64,000 nucleotides of DNA, taken from positions 1 through 64,000 of the forward strand of contig CABJAW010000003.1 of NCBI GenBank assembly GCA_902363665.1. The letters run 5' to 3'. Source of the DNA: Lachnospiraceae bacterium. Lineage in GTDB: Bacteria > Bacillota > Clostridia > Lachnospirales > Lachnospiraceae. Below are positions 16,712-23,534 of the stretch, in pieces; the stretch's first letter is position 1, and every line of letters starts with the position of its first letter. The position numbers were made by a program, and so were the translations under genes. The notes under the pieces were generated by a model. It was not told where the DNA came from. It saw nothing but the letters and a program-made list of their open reading frames with translations, and made no database searches.

Positions 16712-16740
16712 TTGTAATCTCCATAGGCGAATGCTATAAT
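16712..16740 (+). promoter_or_regulatory. Promoter of the DUF1002 gene
   Basis: TTGTAA at 16712-16717 and TATAAT at 16735-16740 are 17 bp apart. The leader is about 65 nt. It diverges from the lexA promoter. Confidence 0.65.
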
Positions 16741-16811
16741 TGGTAAACAAACGGATATTCTTTCCATAAGGATGAAAGATGGAAAGAAGTCACAGAAAGA
16801 GAGGAATCCAT

Positions 16812-18632
16812 ATGAAAAGAAAAACGATGGCTGTACTCATGAGTGTGCTGTGCGTAATGGCGGCAGTACCTTCCGTTACAGTTTTTGCAGACGGACAGAG
16901 GGTTGTCACACTTGGTGCAGACCTTTCCGACGATCAGAAACAGGCGATTCTCCGTTACTTCGGCGTTGCCGGACAGAATCTTCAGACGCTGACGATCACA
17001 AATCAGGATGAGCGGAATCATCTCGGATCGTATGTGCCGCTTGAGCAGATCGGCTCACATACTTACAGCTGTGCATACGTCAATCCGACAAACTCAGGCG
17101 GTATTCAGGTGAAGACGGCCAACCTGTCCTGGGTGACCAGCAATATGATTGCGACGACGTTATCGACTTCCGGCGTTGTAAACTGTGAGGTGCTTGCAGC
17201 GTCCCCGTTTGAGGTATCCGGTACAGGTGCCCTGACTGGTATTTTGATGGCCTATGAATCAGCGGTTGGCACACAGCTCGATGAAACGAAAAAAGACATC
17301 GCGACGCAGGAAATGATCACGACGACGACGATCGCAAATTCGATCGGGCAGCAGCTGGCAACTGAGATTGTCAATGACAGTAAGATGCAGGTCATCCAGG
17401 GAAATGATGTGACGCAGAATGATATTGATATTATCATCAATAACGTGGCGGAGGAGAAAAACATTTCTCTGACTGATGAAGACAGAAATCTTCTGAATAA
17501 TCTGCTGGATGAGATTTCTCAGCAGGATTATGATTATGATGACATGAAGACGACGCTGGAGCGTGTAGAACAGAATGTGGACAGCACTTCTGCTGACCTG
17601 AACGCGGCAGAGATTCCGTCGGACGATACAGGAGAAGCAGATGATGTACAGCAGGTTGAGAATGAGACAGATCTTTCTTCGGACAGTATTCTGATGAATA
17701 CGGATGACAGTGCACTTGGAAGCGGTGTTACGTTCGATGCAACGGATCAGGCGGCACTGACGGAAGAGACAAATGCAGAGACCTCGGATGATGAGACACA
17801 GAATGGTCTTGATTTTGAAATCACAGCTTCAGATTCTTATACAAATGAAAACAGTGATACAAATGAAGAGAGTACTGAGAGCCAGACGAATGCAGCAAAT
17901 GATGATACCACCGAAAGCGAAACGGCCGCAGGTGACGATGGTATTGTAACGAGCAATCTGGAAGTCATTTCAATGGACGATTTTGTATTTGCACCGGCTA
18001 CCTCAGAGAAAAATGGCTATGCGGCGGTATCAGCAGGCATCAACATGCTGACGATCAGCTTCCCGAGAGAGGATCTGATTGCCGGTTCCGGTAGCGTGAC
18101 AGTATCGAACAGCGCGGACGGAACATCACAGACAATAGCTATGAATGATTCTTCTAAGGTGACTGTGGAACCGATGACGGAGAGTGAACTTTCCAAACTT
18201 GGATGGACATCCGGATATCAGGCAAAGGTTCTGCTGGATGAAGTGCTTGCAGCGGATGCGCAGTATTATGTGACTCTGTCACAGGATGCATTTGAGACGC
18301 AGGACGGTATCGGCACGACTGAGGCTACGGATGGCACAGGCTGGCAGATTCAGACTTCTGCCTATGGCTTTAACCTGAATCAGCCGATCGAAGGTGTAAA
18401 AGCTGGTGATACGGTATACGGCCAGATGCTGCTTGGTGGTTCCGAGGCAGTGTACGCGGTAATCGAAAATGCCGATGATGCACAGGTTACATTTGAACAG
18501 ACCGAGTTCTCAGAGGATGGAAGTATTGCGGTGACCTTCTGGCAGACTGGCGAGACGACGGTAAGCGTTTCCTTCTATGATGCGGATGGAACTCTGCTGA
18601 ATACGTATTCCTGTGACGTGACAGTGAAATAA
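16812..18632 (+). CDS. Secreted DUF1002 protein with acidic linker
   Basis: A 606-residue exported protein. ATG 16812 follows GAGAGGAA and begins a signal peptide (KRK, core to residue 25, cleavage near VFADG). Residues 28-260 are a DUF1002/YpuA domain: VTLGADLSDDQKQAILRYFG, then GALTGILMAYESAVG. Residues about 265-390 are an Asp/Glu/Ser/Thr-rich, probably disordered linker. A C-terminal beta-rich region (to 606) ends DADGTLLNTYSCDVTVK, resembling an extracellular bacterial Ig-like fold. The function of DUF1002 is unknown. Single-gene unit with its own promoter; a repeat element follows 5 bp after the stop and no classical terminator is visible. Confidence 0.8.
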   Translation: MKRKTMAVLMSVLCVMAAVPSVTVFADGQRVVTLGADLSDDQKQAILRYFGVAGQNLQTLTITNQDERNHLGSYVPLEQIGSHTYSCAYVNPTNSGGIQVKTANLSWVTSNMIATTLSTSGVVNCEVLAASPFEVSGTGALTGILMAYESAVGTQLDETKKDIATQEMITTTTIANSIGQQLATEIVNDSKMQVIQGNDVTQNDIDIIINNVAEEKNISLTDEDRNLLNNLLDEISQQDYDYDDMKTTLERVEQNVDSTSADLNAAEIPSDDTGEADDVQQVENETDLSSDSILMNTDDSALGSGVTFDATDQAALTEETNAETSDDETQNGLDFEITASDSYTNENSDTNEESTESQTNAANDDTTESETAAGDDGIVTSNLEVISMDDFVFAPATSEKNGYAAVSAGINMLTISFPREDLIAGSGSVTVSNSADGTSQTIAMNDSSKVTVEPMTESELSKLGWTSGYQAKVLLDEVLAADAQYYVTLSQDAFETQDGIGTTEATDGTGWQIQTSAYGFNLNQPIEGVKAGDTVYGQMLLGGSEAVYAVIENADDAQVTFEQTEFSEDGSIAVTFWQTGETTVSVSFYDADGTLLNTYSCDVTVK

Positions 18633-18637
18633 TAGCT

Positions 18638-18785
18638 GTGAAAGCGGATATTCGCAATCCGCTTCGCTACTTGCTCATAACCTATATCATGAGTGAGTTT
18701 ATCTCACTTATGATACAAGCAAGTCCCTACCCACTGCTTATTGCTCCGCACAACCTCGCAGGGGACTTGCTTGACTCGGTTAAAA
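18638..18785 (-). repeat. Near-full copy 1 of the modular hairpin repeat
   Basis: Read on the minus strand it starts TTTTAACCGAGTCAAGC and ends with the AAGCGGAT/ATCCGCTT hairpin (18642-18664). Modules in minus order: AAGCAAGTCCC...GGGACTTGCTT (inner loop about 35 nt), a 12-bp hairpin at 18686-18714 with a 5-nt loop, GTTATGAGCAAGTAGCG, then the core hairpin. It matches 36764-36924 almost throughout apart from loops and the middle hairpin. It fills the space directly after the DUF1002 gene. Confidence 0.85.
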
Positions 18786-18822
18786 TGCAAGCATTTATAT
18801 TCAGAAAAATGAAAAACAGGTA

Positions 18823-18941
18823 TTGACATTTGTTTTTTTAGTGATAGAATATGTTCCATAAAACAGAGACGGTCAAACAAAATTTATAGCGATAAAAAAG
18901 CAGAGGCAGTGAGGTCTGAAAATGATTTCACTGTCTTTTTT
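18823..18941 (+). ncRNA. Candidate small RNA or leader: promoter plus terminator without a gene
   Basis: TTGACA (18823-18828) and TAGAAT (18845-18850) are 16 bp apart. A terminator follows: GGCAGTGA pairs with TCACTGTC (18904-18934) and runs into seven T. The predicted RNA is about 85 nt and has no plausible ORF. It could be a small RNA or an attenuated leader of the gene at 19051, which is 110 bp further on. Confidence 0.5.
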
Positions 18942-18945
18942 TGTT

Positions 18946-19010
18946 TGAATGCAGATCGCGAAGCGACTGCGTTCATGAGCAGGTGCGAAGCGGATTGCGA
19001 ATGTCCGCTT
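18946..19010 (+). repeat. Paired hairpins including an AAGCGG core copy
   Basis: TGAATGCAG.TCGC (18946-18959) pairs with GCGA.CTGCGTTCA (18963-18975). Then GAGCAGGTGCG leads into a core hairpin at 18988-19010: AAGCGGA/TCCGCTT with loop TTGCGAATG. It lies between the candidate small RNA and the small membrane protein gene. With the copies at 18638 and the small RNA, it accounts for the gene-free stretch 18633-19050. Confidence 0.65.
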
Positions 19011-19050
19011 TACAAATGTAAGACTGTCCGGAACCAAGGAGAAACTGCGA

Positions 19051-19305
19051 ATGGAAAAGAAAAAGAACGAACTGGATCGCAAACAGCAGGCAGCTATTAC
19101 AGTGGTTATTCTGGTAACCGCATGTGTGCTTTCCAAATTTGGTATCATTGATCTGATTGAAAAAGGTTACAGTCTGCTGTCTTATGGATTTATGATTTTG
19201 TATCTGCTTCCAATATTGACGATTGGATTATATAAAGTACTGAAGAAAGAGCCAATTCTGAAAGCGGATATGGCAACAACAATATTAGAAGAGAAAGGAA
19301 TCTGA
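19051..19305 (+). CDS. Small two-helix membrane protein
   Basis: An 84-residue protein with two hydrophobic segments (about residues 14-32 and 42-64) and a Lys-rich start. ATG 19051 follows AAGGAGAAACTGCGA, a good ribosome binding site. I do not recognise it with confidence. GYSLLSYGFMILYLLPILTIGLYKV resembles the last helices of YkvI-type carriers (here cited as GYSLLSYGF and LPILTIGLYKV), so it could be a remnant or a free-standing small protein. It ends 4 bp before the aminotransferase, which implies co-translation. Confidence 0.5.
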   Translation: MEKKKNELDRKQQAAITVVILVTACVLSKFGIIDLIEKGYSLLSYGFMILYLLPILTIGLYKVLKKEPILKADMATTILEEKGI

Positions 19306-19309
19306 GGAT

Positions 19310-20167
19310 ATGGAACAGGTAGGATACTATAACGGAACATTAGGAAAACTTGAGGAGATTCAGTGCCCGATTCTGGACCGCGCAGTGTATTTTGGAGATG
19401 GCTGCTATGATGCCACTTATGTGCAGAATGGAGTGATTTTTGCGCTGGAAGATCATTTCGATCGTTTTTATAACAGCTGCAGGCTGCTGCGCATTCCATT
19501 TCAGTATTCCAGAGAGGAACTGAAGGAGATTCTTTATAAACTGGTGGAAGTATTTGACGGAAATGACGGAAAGGGAATTCTGTACTGGCAGACTTCAAGA
19601 GGAACGGCGCTCCGCAATCACATTTTTCCGGATGATGCGGTAGTAAAACCAAATTTGATGGCAACGCTGATGCCAATGGATCTTTCTCCGCGTGACAAGG
19701 TGTTTAAAACGATTACGCTGGAGGATACGCGTTTCCTTCATTGCAATATTAAAACACTCAATCTGATTCCAAGCGTAATCGCAAATCAGAAAGCAAAAGA
19801 GGCTGGCTGCAATGAGGTTATTTTCCATCGGGGTGACCGCGTGACAGAGATGGCACATTCCAACGTTTCTTTCATTATTGATGGTACGCTTGTCTATCAT
19901 CCGTTTGATAATAAGGTTCTTCCTGGAATTGCGATCAAACATCTGATCAAAAATGCGGAAAAGATCGGTATCCCGACCAGAGCGGAGGAAATTACAGTGA
20001 CAGAGGCTATGAATGCGGATGAATTGATCATTACAAGTTCTGGAACGCTGTGCAACTGTATTACGGAAGTAGATAAAATTCCGGTAGGAGGAAAAGCGCC
20101 GGAAATCATCAAACGGCTTCAGGATGCGGCATGGGATGAGTTCATGTCGTATACAAAGCAGAAATAA
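19310..20167 (+). CDS. Class IV aminotransferase (D-amino-acid or branched-chain type)
   Basis: A 285-residue PLP enzyme of fold type IV. Lys148 in CNIKTLNLIPSV is the predicted Schiff-base lysine. RAVYFGDGCYDA near residue 25 and the C-terminal SSGTLCNCITEVD phosphate-binding region fit D-alanine aminotransferase (Dat) best. The presumed reaction is transamination between D-amino acids and 2-oxo acids; substrate cannot be fixed from sequence, and ilvE-like or aminodeoxychorismate-lyase activities are alternatives. It probably shares a transcript with the small membrane protein upstream. Confidence 0.8.
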   Translation: MEQVGYYNGTLGKLEEIQCPILDRAVYFGDGCYDATYVQNGVIFALEDHFDRFYNSCRLLRIPFQYSREELKEILYKLVEVFDGNDGKGILYWQTSRGTALRNHIFPDDAVVKPNLMATLMPMDLSPRDKVFKTITLEDTRFLHCNIKTLNLIPSVIANQKAKEAGCNEVIFHRGDRVTEMAHSNVSFIIDGTLVYHPFDNKVLPGIAIKHLIKNAEKIGIPTRAEEITVTEAMNADELIITSSGTLCNCITEVDKIPVGGKAPEIIKRLQDAAWDEFMSYTKQK

Positions 20168-20175
20168 AAAATATG

Positions 20176-20273
20176 GTAACTGTTCAGAGCCAAATAAAAT
20201 TTCAAAAACAGGCTTAAAAATGCAAGCATTTTCCGCCTTTTTTATGAAATTTTGCTTGGCTCTGAACAGTTAC
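20176..20273. repeat. 98-bp element with perfect 18-bp inverted ends (MITE-like)
   Basis: GTAACTGTTCAGAGCCAA at 20176-20193 is the exact reverse complement of 20256-20273. The arms continue imperfectly inward (AAATTTC/GAAATTT). The interior is AT-rich with no ORF. It lies 8 bp after the aminotransferase stop. Shape and size suit a miniature inverted-repeat element; no target-site duplication is obvious. Confidence 0.65.
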
Positions 20274-20326
20274 AAAATATGTAAGCTGGCAGTCGATTTG
20301 CATGGCAAATAAATTGCAGAAAAAAA

Positions 20327-20378
20327 CAGTCCCCGGACTTCCAGAATATAAACTGGAAAAATCAGGGGACTGTTTTTG
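20327..20378 (+). terminator. Terminator after the aminotransferase unit
   Basis: CAGTCCCC pairs with GGGGACTG, with an internal CCAG/CTGG stem, followed by TTTTTGCT. It is separated from the gene by the inverted-repeat element, consistent with later insertion of that element. Confidence 0.75.
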
Positions 20379-20392
20379 CTGTAATAGTATAC

Positions 20393-20413
20393 ATTGCGAA
20401 TATCCGCTTTGAC
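20393..20413 (+). repeat. Right-half fragment of the AAGCGG hairpin repeat
   Basis: ATTGCGAATATCCGCTTTGAC is shared exactly in its first 20 bases with the 36.9-kb copy, while the left arm is absent. The stretch 20168-20494 thus holds an inverted-repeat element, a terminator and this fragment, but no gene. Confidence 0.55.
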
Positions 20414-20494
20414 TTGTAACAGTGCACGTTGCTGCTTCACTATGAGAGCGTATGCGAAAGGATTTGCGTTTATACGCAGGTGATAAAGTAGATT

Positions 20495-20773
20495 TTACTC
20501 GTCCCAGCCGTCGGTCAGCCTCATGATTGCAGAAATATTCCGAACGAAATCACCCTCATCAAGTGTCAGATCTTCTGCATGAGAAACCGGCGGAAGATGT
20601 CCTTCAAATTCAGTCAGCTCGATGTAGAGCCAGTTGTACATGGCATCGTAAGCGTTATCGAGGCACTCGTTTAAGGTATCGCCCTCGGCTTGACAGTCAG
20701 CCAGATCCGGGAAAACGGCGGTGTAGGTGTTCTGTGGTGTTTTGTGCAGGATTGCAGGGTATGCAAATGTCAT
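20495..20773 (-). CDS. HicB-family antitoxin-like protein
   Basis: A 92-residue HicB-like protein with the degenerate RNase-H fold: YPAILHKTPQNTYTAVFPDLADCQAEGDTLNECLDNAYDAM in outline (Y-P-A-I at 5, FPDL.DC.AEGDT near 25). ATG at 20773 is chosen because GGAGATC lies 8 bp upstream; the longer frame has none. HicB normally neutralises the HicA mRNA interferase, but no HicA-sized gene adjoins it on either strand, so it is solo. It may act on a distant partner or be a relic. It is flanked by repeats on both sides. Confidence 0.75.
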   Translation of the reverse strand: MTFAYPAILHKTPQNTYTAVFPDLADCQAEGDTLNECLDNAYDAMYNWLYIELTEFEGHLPPVSHAEDLTLDEGDFVRNISAIMRLTDGWDE

Positions 20774-20827
20774 GATCAGGATCTCCTTTTTTATTGCTTG
20801 CATTTTATTGATTCCTGTAAGATAATT

Positions 20828-20956
20828 GTAACTGCTGAGAGCTGAACTTAACCGAATCAGGCTGTGAAGCAGCTATTCGGTTATAGCAGGCAGCGAAATG
20901 GATTGTGAAATCCATTTTGATAATGCTGAGCAGATGCGATGGCTCAGAACAGTTAC
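20828..20956. repeat. Composite repeat: GTAACTG ends around AACCGAAT and AAATGGAT hairpins
   Basis: Imperfect ends GTAACTGCTGAGAGC and GGCTCAGAACAGTTAC resemble those of the 20176 element. Inside are AACCGAAT/ATTCGGTT (with GCTG...CAGC nested) and the core-type hairpin AAATGGAT/ATCCATTT at 20896-20917. Both inner stems differ from the 36.8-kb copy by paired, compensating changes. Confidence 0.65.
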
Positions 20957-21098
20957 AGAGTATCGTAAAAGCCAAAGAAAGTATACAATAATCATGTGGT
21001 ATTGTAAAGGGGAGTTTGGCTGTTGTAATGGATATAAGCGTCCAAGAGGAGATCAGATATTCATAATCCGGTTTGCTGTATTTGTCTGATTTGGATCA

Positions 21099-21137
21099 AA
21101 GTGGATATTTGCAATCTGCTTCGCTGCTCGGTTAAAA
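21099..21137 (-). repeat. Short copy of the hairpin repeat
   Basis: Read on the minus strand: TTAACCGAGCAGCGAAGC, then ATTGCAAATATCCACTTTG. On the plus strand AAGTGGAT/ATCTGCTT (21099-21121) still pairs through two G-T wobbles. It ends 27 bp before the DUF4317 gene. The region 20774-21163 holds only this and the composite repeat. Confidence 0.6.
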
Positions 21138-21163
21138 TCTTGAAATTTAAGTGAGGAAAAGGT

Positions 21164-21802
21164 ATGGAAGAAAGAAAACTGCGGCGAATCAACCGTGAAG
21201 ATATGCTGGAGCTGACACGGAGAATGACCGTAAAACGGAACTGCTTTGGCCGGATCGCCGGTGCCTATCTGGATGAGGAAGGATTTGTGGATGGAACATT
21301 CAATGCGCATTTCCTGAAGCTCTCACCGGCGCAGCAGGCGACAAATCTTGCAATTGCCAAGGCGATTCCGTTTGCAGAGACGAATGAGAAGCTAAGGGAG
21401 TATCGCTTTACGTCCGCGAATACGCAGAAGATCCGCCAGCTTCTTCTGGCGCTCCGGGACTGTGAGCTGAAAAATGATGCGCTGCTTGACATTATCTATG
21501 AGCTGTTCGGGGAACATTACAGGGCAAAGGGATCATATGCGGTGTACTTTTTTCACGGGAGCTACGATGTGCCTTTGAAGGGAAGCGATAAAGAGGAACT
21601 TTGGGATTCAGAGGAAGTGTACAAATTTCTGATCTGCGCGGTTGCCCCGGTGCATGGAGACTATGAGCCGGGCGCTCCGGAATGTGGTTTCCTCTATCCG
21701 GCGTTTACGGATCGGAGTACGAACGCAGATGGGATTGCCGTGTTTCAGGCAGATCCAGAGCACCCGCATGGAGAACTGGAGGAGAAAATTCTTGGACTTT
21801 GA
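21164..21802 (+). CDS. Short DUF4317-family protein
   Basis: A 212-residue protein matching the N-terminal half of DUF4317 proteins (usually about 370-450 residues). Shared patterns are RIAGAYLDEEG near residue 30, LLLALRDCELKND near 100, GSYDVPLKG near 135 and APECGFLYPAFTDRSTN near 173. The second half of the family is absent, with a clean stop after HGELEEKILGL. It is either a compact member or a 3'-truncated one. Function unknown. ATG 21164 follows GAGGAAAAGGT. The TraX-like gene starts 47 bp downstream. Confidence 0.7.
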   Translation: MEERKLRRINREDMLELTRRMTVKRNCFGRIAGAYLDEEGFVDGTFNAHFLKLSPAQQATNLAIAKAIPFAETNEKLREYRFTSANTQKIRQLLLALRDCELKNDALLDIIYELFGEHYRAKGSYAVYFFHGSYDVPLKGSDKEELWDSEEVYKFLICAVAPVHGDYEPGAPECGFLYPAFTDRSTNADGIAVFQADPEHPHGELEEKILGL

Positions 21803-21849
21803 TCAGGCCTGAGAGGAATGCTCGTCTTGTATCTGGAAAAGGAGAGATA

Positions 21850-22632
21850 ATGACAAAACAGGTAAGCTATCTAAAACGATCCGGCGGTTTGTCCGGAAAT
21901 CAGCTGAAATTGTGTGCGATCGCTGCGATGGCGGCGGATCACCTTGCGTGGACAATCTGGCCGGGATATACTCATAAGGAATGGTGGCTTTTGCTGATCC
22001 ATATTTTCGGAAGACTGGCGGCACCGGTGATGTGGTTCATGATTTCGGAGGGATATCAGTATACCAGAAATTTTAAAAAGTATCTTGAAAGATTGTTTGT
22101 TTTTGCAGTGATCTCGCATTTTGCCTACAATTTCTGTTTCGGAATCTCAGTGATTCCATTTCAGGATTCGGTACTGAACCAGACAAGTGTGATTTGGGCG
22201 CTGTTTTGCGCGGCACTGGCATTGTATGTGGATGATGATGAGAAGCGGGCGTTTCCGTTACAGAACTGGCAGAAGATTGTTCTGATCGTGCTGCTGTGTC
22301 TTCTGGCGTTTCCGTCTGACTGGTCGTGTTTTCCGGTGCTTTGTACCTTACATATCCACAAAAACCGCGGCAACCTGAAAAAACAGGTACTTGGAATGAT
22401 GGCGTATATCACACTGTATGTGGTGGTATGGTGTCTGGCAATCGATGCCGTATACGGACTGGTACAGTATGGCATTATTATCGTATGGCCGTTTATGCAT
22501 TTTTACAACGGTACAAGAGGAAAGTGGAAGGGAATGAAATGGTTTTTCTATTTCTTCTATGTGGGACATCTGGTGCTGATGGGTGTGCTGCGGATTCTGC
22601 TTTATGGGAATATACCGACGATTGTGGGATAA
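21850..22632 (+). CDS. TraX-family membrane protein
   Basis: A 260-residue polytopic protein (about seven hydrophobic segments) with the TraX pattern GLSGNQLKLCAIAAMAADHLAW at 13-34, in outline L-K-x-x-A-x-x-x-M-x-x-D-H. TraX of F plasmid acetylates pilin, and chromosomal relatives belong to a wider acyltransferase-like group, so acylation of a surface or membrane substrate is a guess. ATG 21850 follows AAAAGGAGAGATA; the upstream in-frame extension is the shadow of the preceding gene. No conjugation genes are nearby. Confidence 0.8.
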   Translation: MTKQVSYLKRSGGLSGNQLKLCAIAAMAADHLAWTIWPGYTHKEWWLLLIHIFGRLAAPVMWFMISEGYQYTRNFKKYLERLFVFAVISHFAYNFCFGISVIPFQDSVLNQTSVIWALFCAALALYVDDDEKRAFPLQNWQKIVLIVLLCLLAFPSDWSCFPVLCTLHIHKNRGNLKKQVLGMMAYITLYVVVWCLAIDAVYGLVQYGIIIVWPFMHFYNGTRGKWKGMKWFFYFFYVGHLVLMGVLRILLYGNIPTIVG

Positions 22633-22681
22633 AAGTATTCATGATACTATGCATAAAAATTAATTCAGTTTTGTTTTGAAC

Positions 22682-22708
22682 TTGACAGTGAAACATCTGA
22701 AATATAAT
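22682..22708 (+). promoter_or_regulatory. Possible promoter for the GNAT gene
   Basis: TTGACA (22682-22687) and TATAAT (22703-22708) both match consensus, but the spacing is only 15 bp, so strength is doubtful. Confidence 0.35.
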
Positions 22709-22776
22709 ATTTCATTATTTCATTCACCAGGTGCGTGTGGAATGGGAGATAGAAGTGAAACAGGAAGAGGGAAGCG

Positions 22777-23355
22777 ATGAGTACAGGGATAAGTCAAATT
22801 GGGACAAGAGCAATTGAAACAGAACGTTGTATTTTAAGGCGAATTGAGCCAGAAGACTATGAGGAGATGTACGAAAGCTGGGGAAAATATGAGGAAGTGT
22901 GCCGGTATTTTCCGTTTGATCCGGCCGAAAGTGTAGAGCAGTACCGGAAAATGGTGCAGCGCTGGGCGGAAAATTATCAGTCAGACGTATATTTTCATTG
23001 GGTGATCGAGTGGAAGGAGAACGGGAAGCTGATCGGGACGATCAATCTTGGAAACGTGGATGAAACGAGCCTGTATTCCGATACCTGCTATATGCTGTCA
23101 CCGGAGTATCAGGGCCGCGGAATCATGACGGAGGTGCTTCAAAGCGTGCTGCGCTATGCATTTGATAAGATTGGTCTGAACCGCGTGCAGGCGGAGGTTT
23201 TTGCAGGGAATGACGCATCAGCCCGTGTACTGACAAAGTGCGGGATGCAGCTGGAGGGAATCGCGCGGAAGAAGTATTATAAAGGCGGGAGATTCTATGA
23301 TACGGCACAGTATGCGGCGGTGCGAGGGGAAGAAAGACCAGAGGAAAGAAAATAA
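22777..23355 (+). CDS. GNAT-family N-acetyltransferase (RimJ/RimL-like)
   Basis: A 192-residue GNAT of the acetyltransferase_3 type. RAIETERCILRRIEPEDYEEM opens the fold; YMLSPEYQGRGIMTEVL near residue 110 carries the acetyl-CoA loop (Q-x-x-G-x-G/A pattern QGRGIM); NDASARVLTKCGMQLEG near 150 is the conserved C-terminal block. Substrate may be a protein N-terminus or a small amine and cannot be told. The start, ATG 22777, follows AAGAGGGAAGCG. Stand-alone unit with a terminator downstream. Confidence 0.85.
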   Translation: MSTGISQIGTRAIETERCILRRIEPEDYEEMYESWGKYEEVCRYFPFDPAESVEQYRKMVQRWAENYQSDVYFHWVIEWKENGKLIGTINLGNVDETSLYSDTCYMLSPEYQGRGIMTEVLQSVLRYAFDKIGLNRVQAEVFAGNDASARVLTKCGMQLEGIARKKYYKGGRFYDTAQYAAVRGEERPEERK

Positions 23356-23363
23356 TATTAAAA

Positions 23364-23388
23364 GTTTACGTAATTAAATTATGTAAAC
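23364..23388. repeat. Palindrome next to the recombinase, site 1
   Basis: GTTTACGTAATT pairs with AATTATGTAAAC (one mismatch, 1-nt centre). Its inner TTTAC-TAATT...TTATGTAAA is shared with the palindrome at 24914-24952 on the other side of the recombinase gene. Confidence 0.5.
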
Positions 23389-23421
23389 CGAAACAGACAG
23401 ACAAATCAATATCCTATAATG

Positions 23422-23462
23422 AAACACAGACCATAGCAAAAAGCTGCAGTCTGTGTTTTTAT
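23422..23462 (+). terminator. Terminator after the GNAT gene
   Basis: AAACACAGAC pairs with GTCTGTGTTT across a 17-nt loop and runs into TTTTT. Confidence 0.75.
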
Positions 23463-23493
23463 ATTATGGTTTAACTGAATCAGGCAGGCAGCG

Positions 23494-23510
23494 GAGCAGA
23501 TTGCGAATAC
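23494..23510 (+). repeat. Decayed fragment of the hairpin repeat
   Basis: TTTAACTGAATCAGGCAGGC, then AGCGGAGCAGATTGCGAATA, follow the order of the composite copy (TTAACCGAATCAGGC...GGCAGCGAA), but the right arm is lost. It lies just beyond the recombinase stop. Confidence 0.4.
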
Positions 23511-23534
23511 CAGAGTTAATAAACTTTGACATCA

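Noticed and set aside
18638..18826. 62-codon frame after the DUF1002 gene
   Set aside because: Lies wholly inside the non-coding repeat element.
21850..23355. Conjugative or defence island suggested by TraX-like and recombinase genes
   Set aside because: No relaxase, type IV secretion, nuclease or helicase genes accompany them; TraX-like proteins are common in chromosomes.
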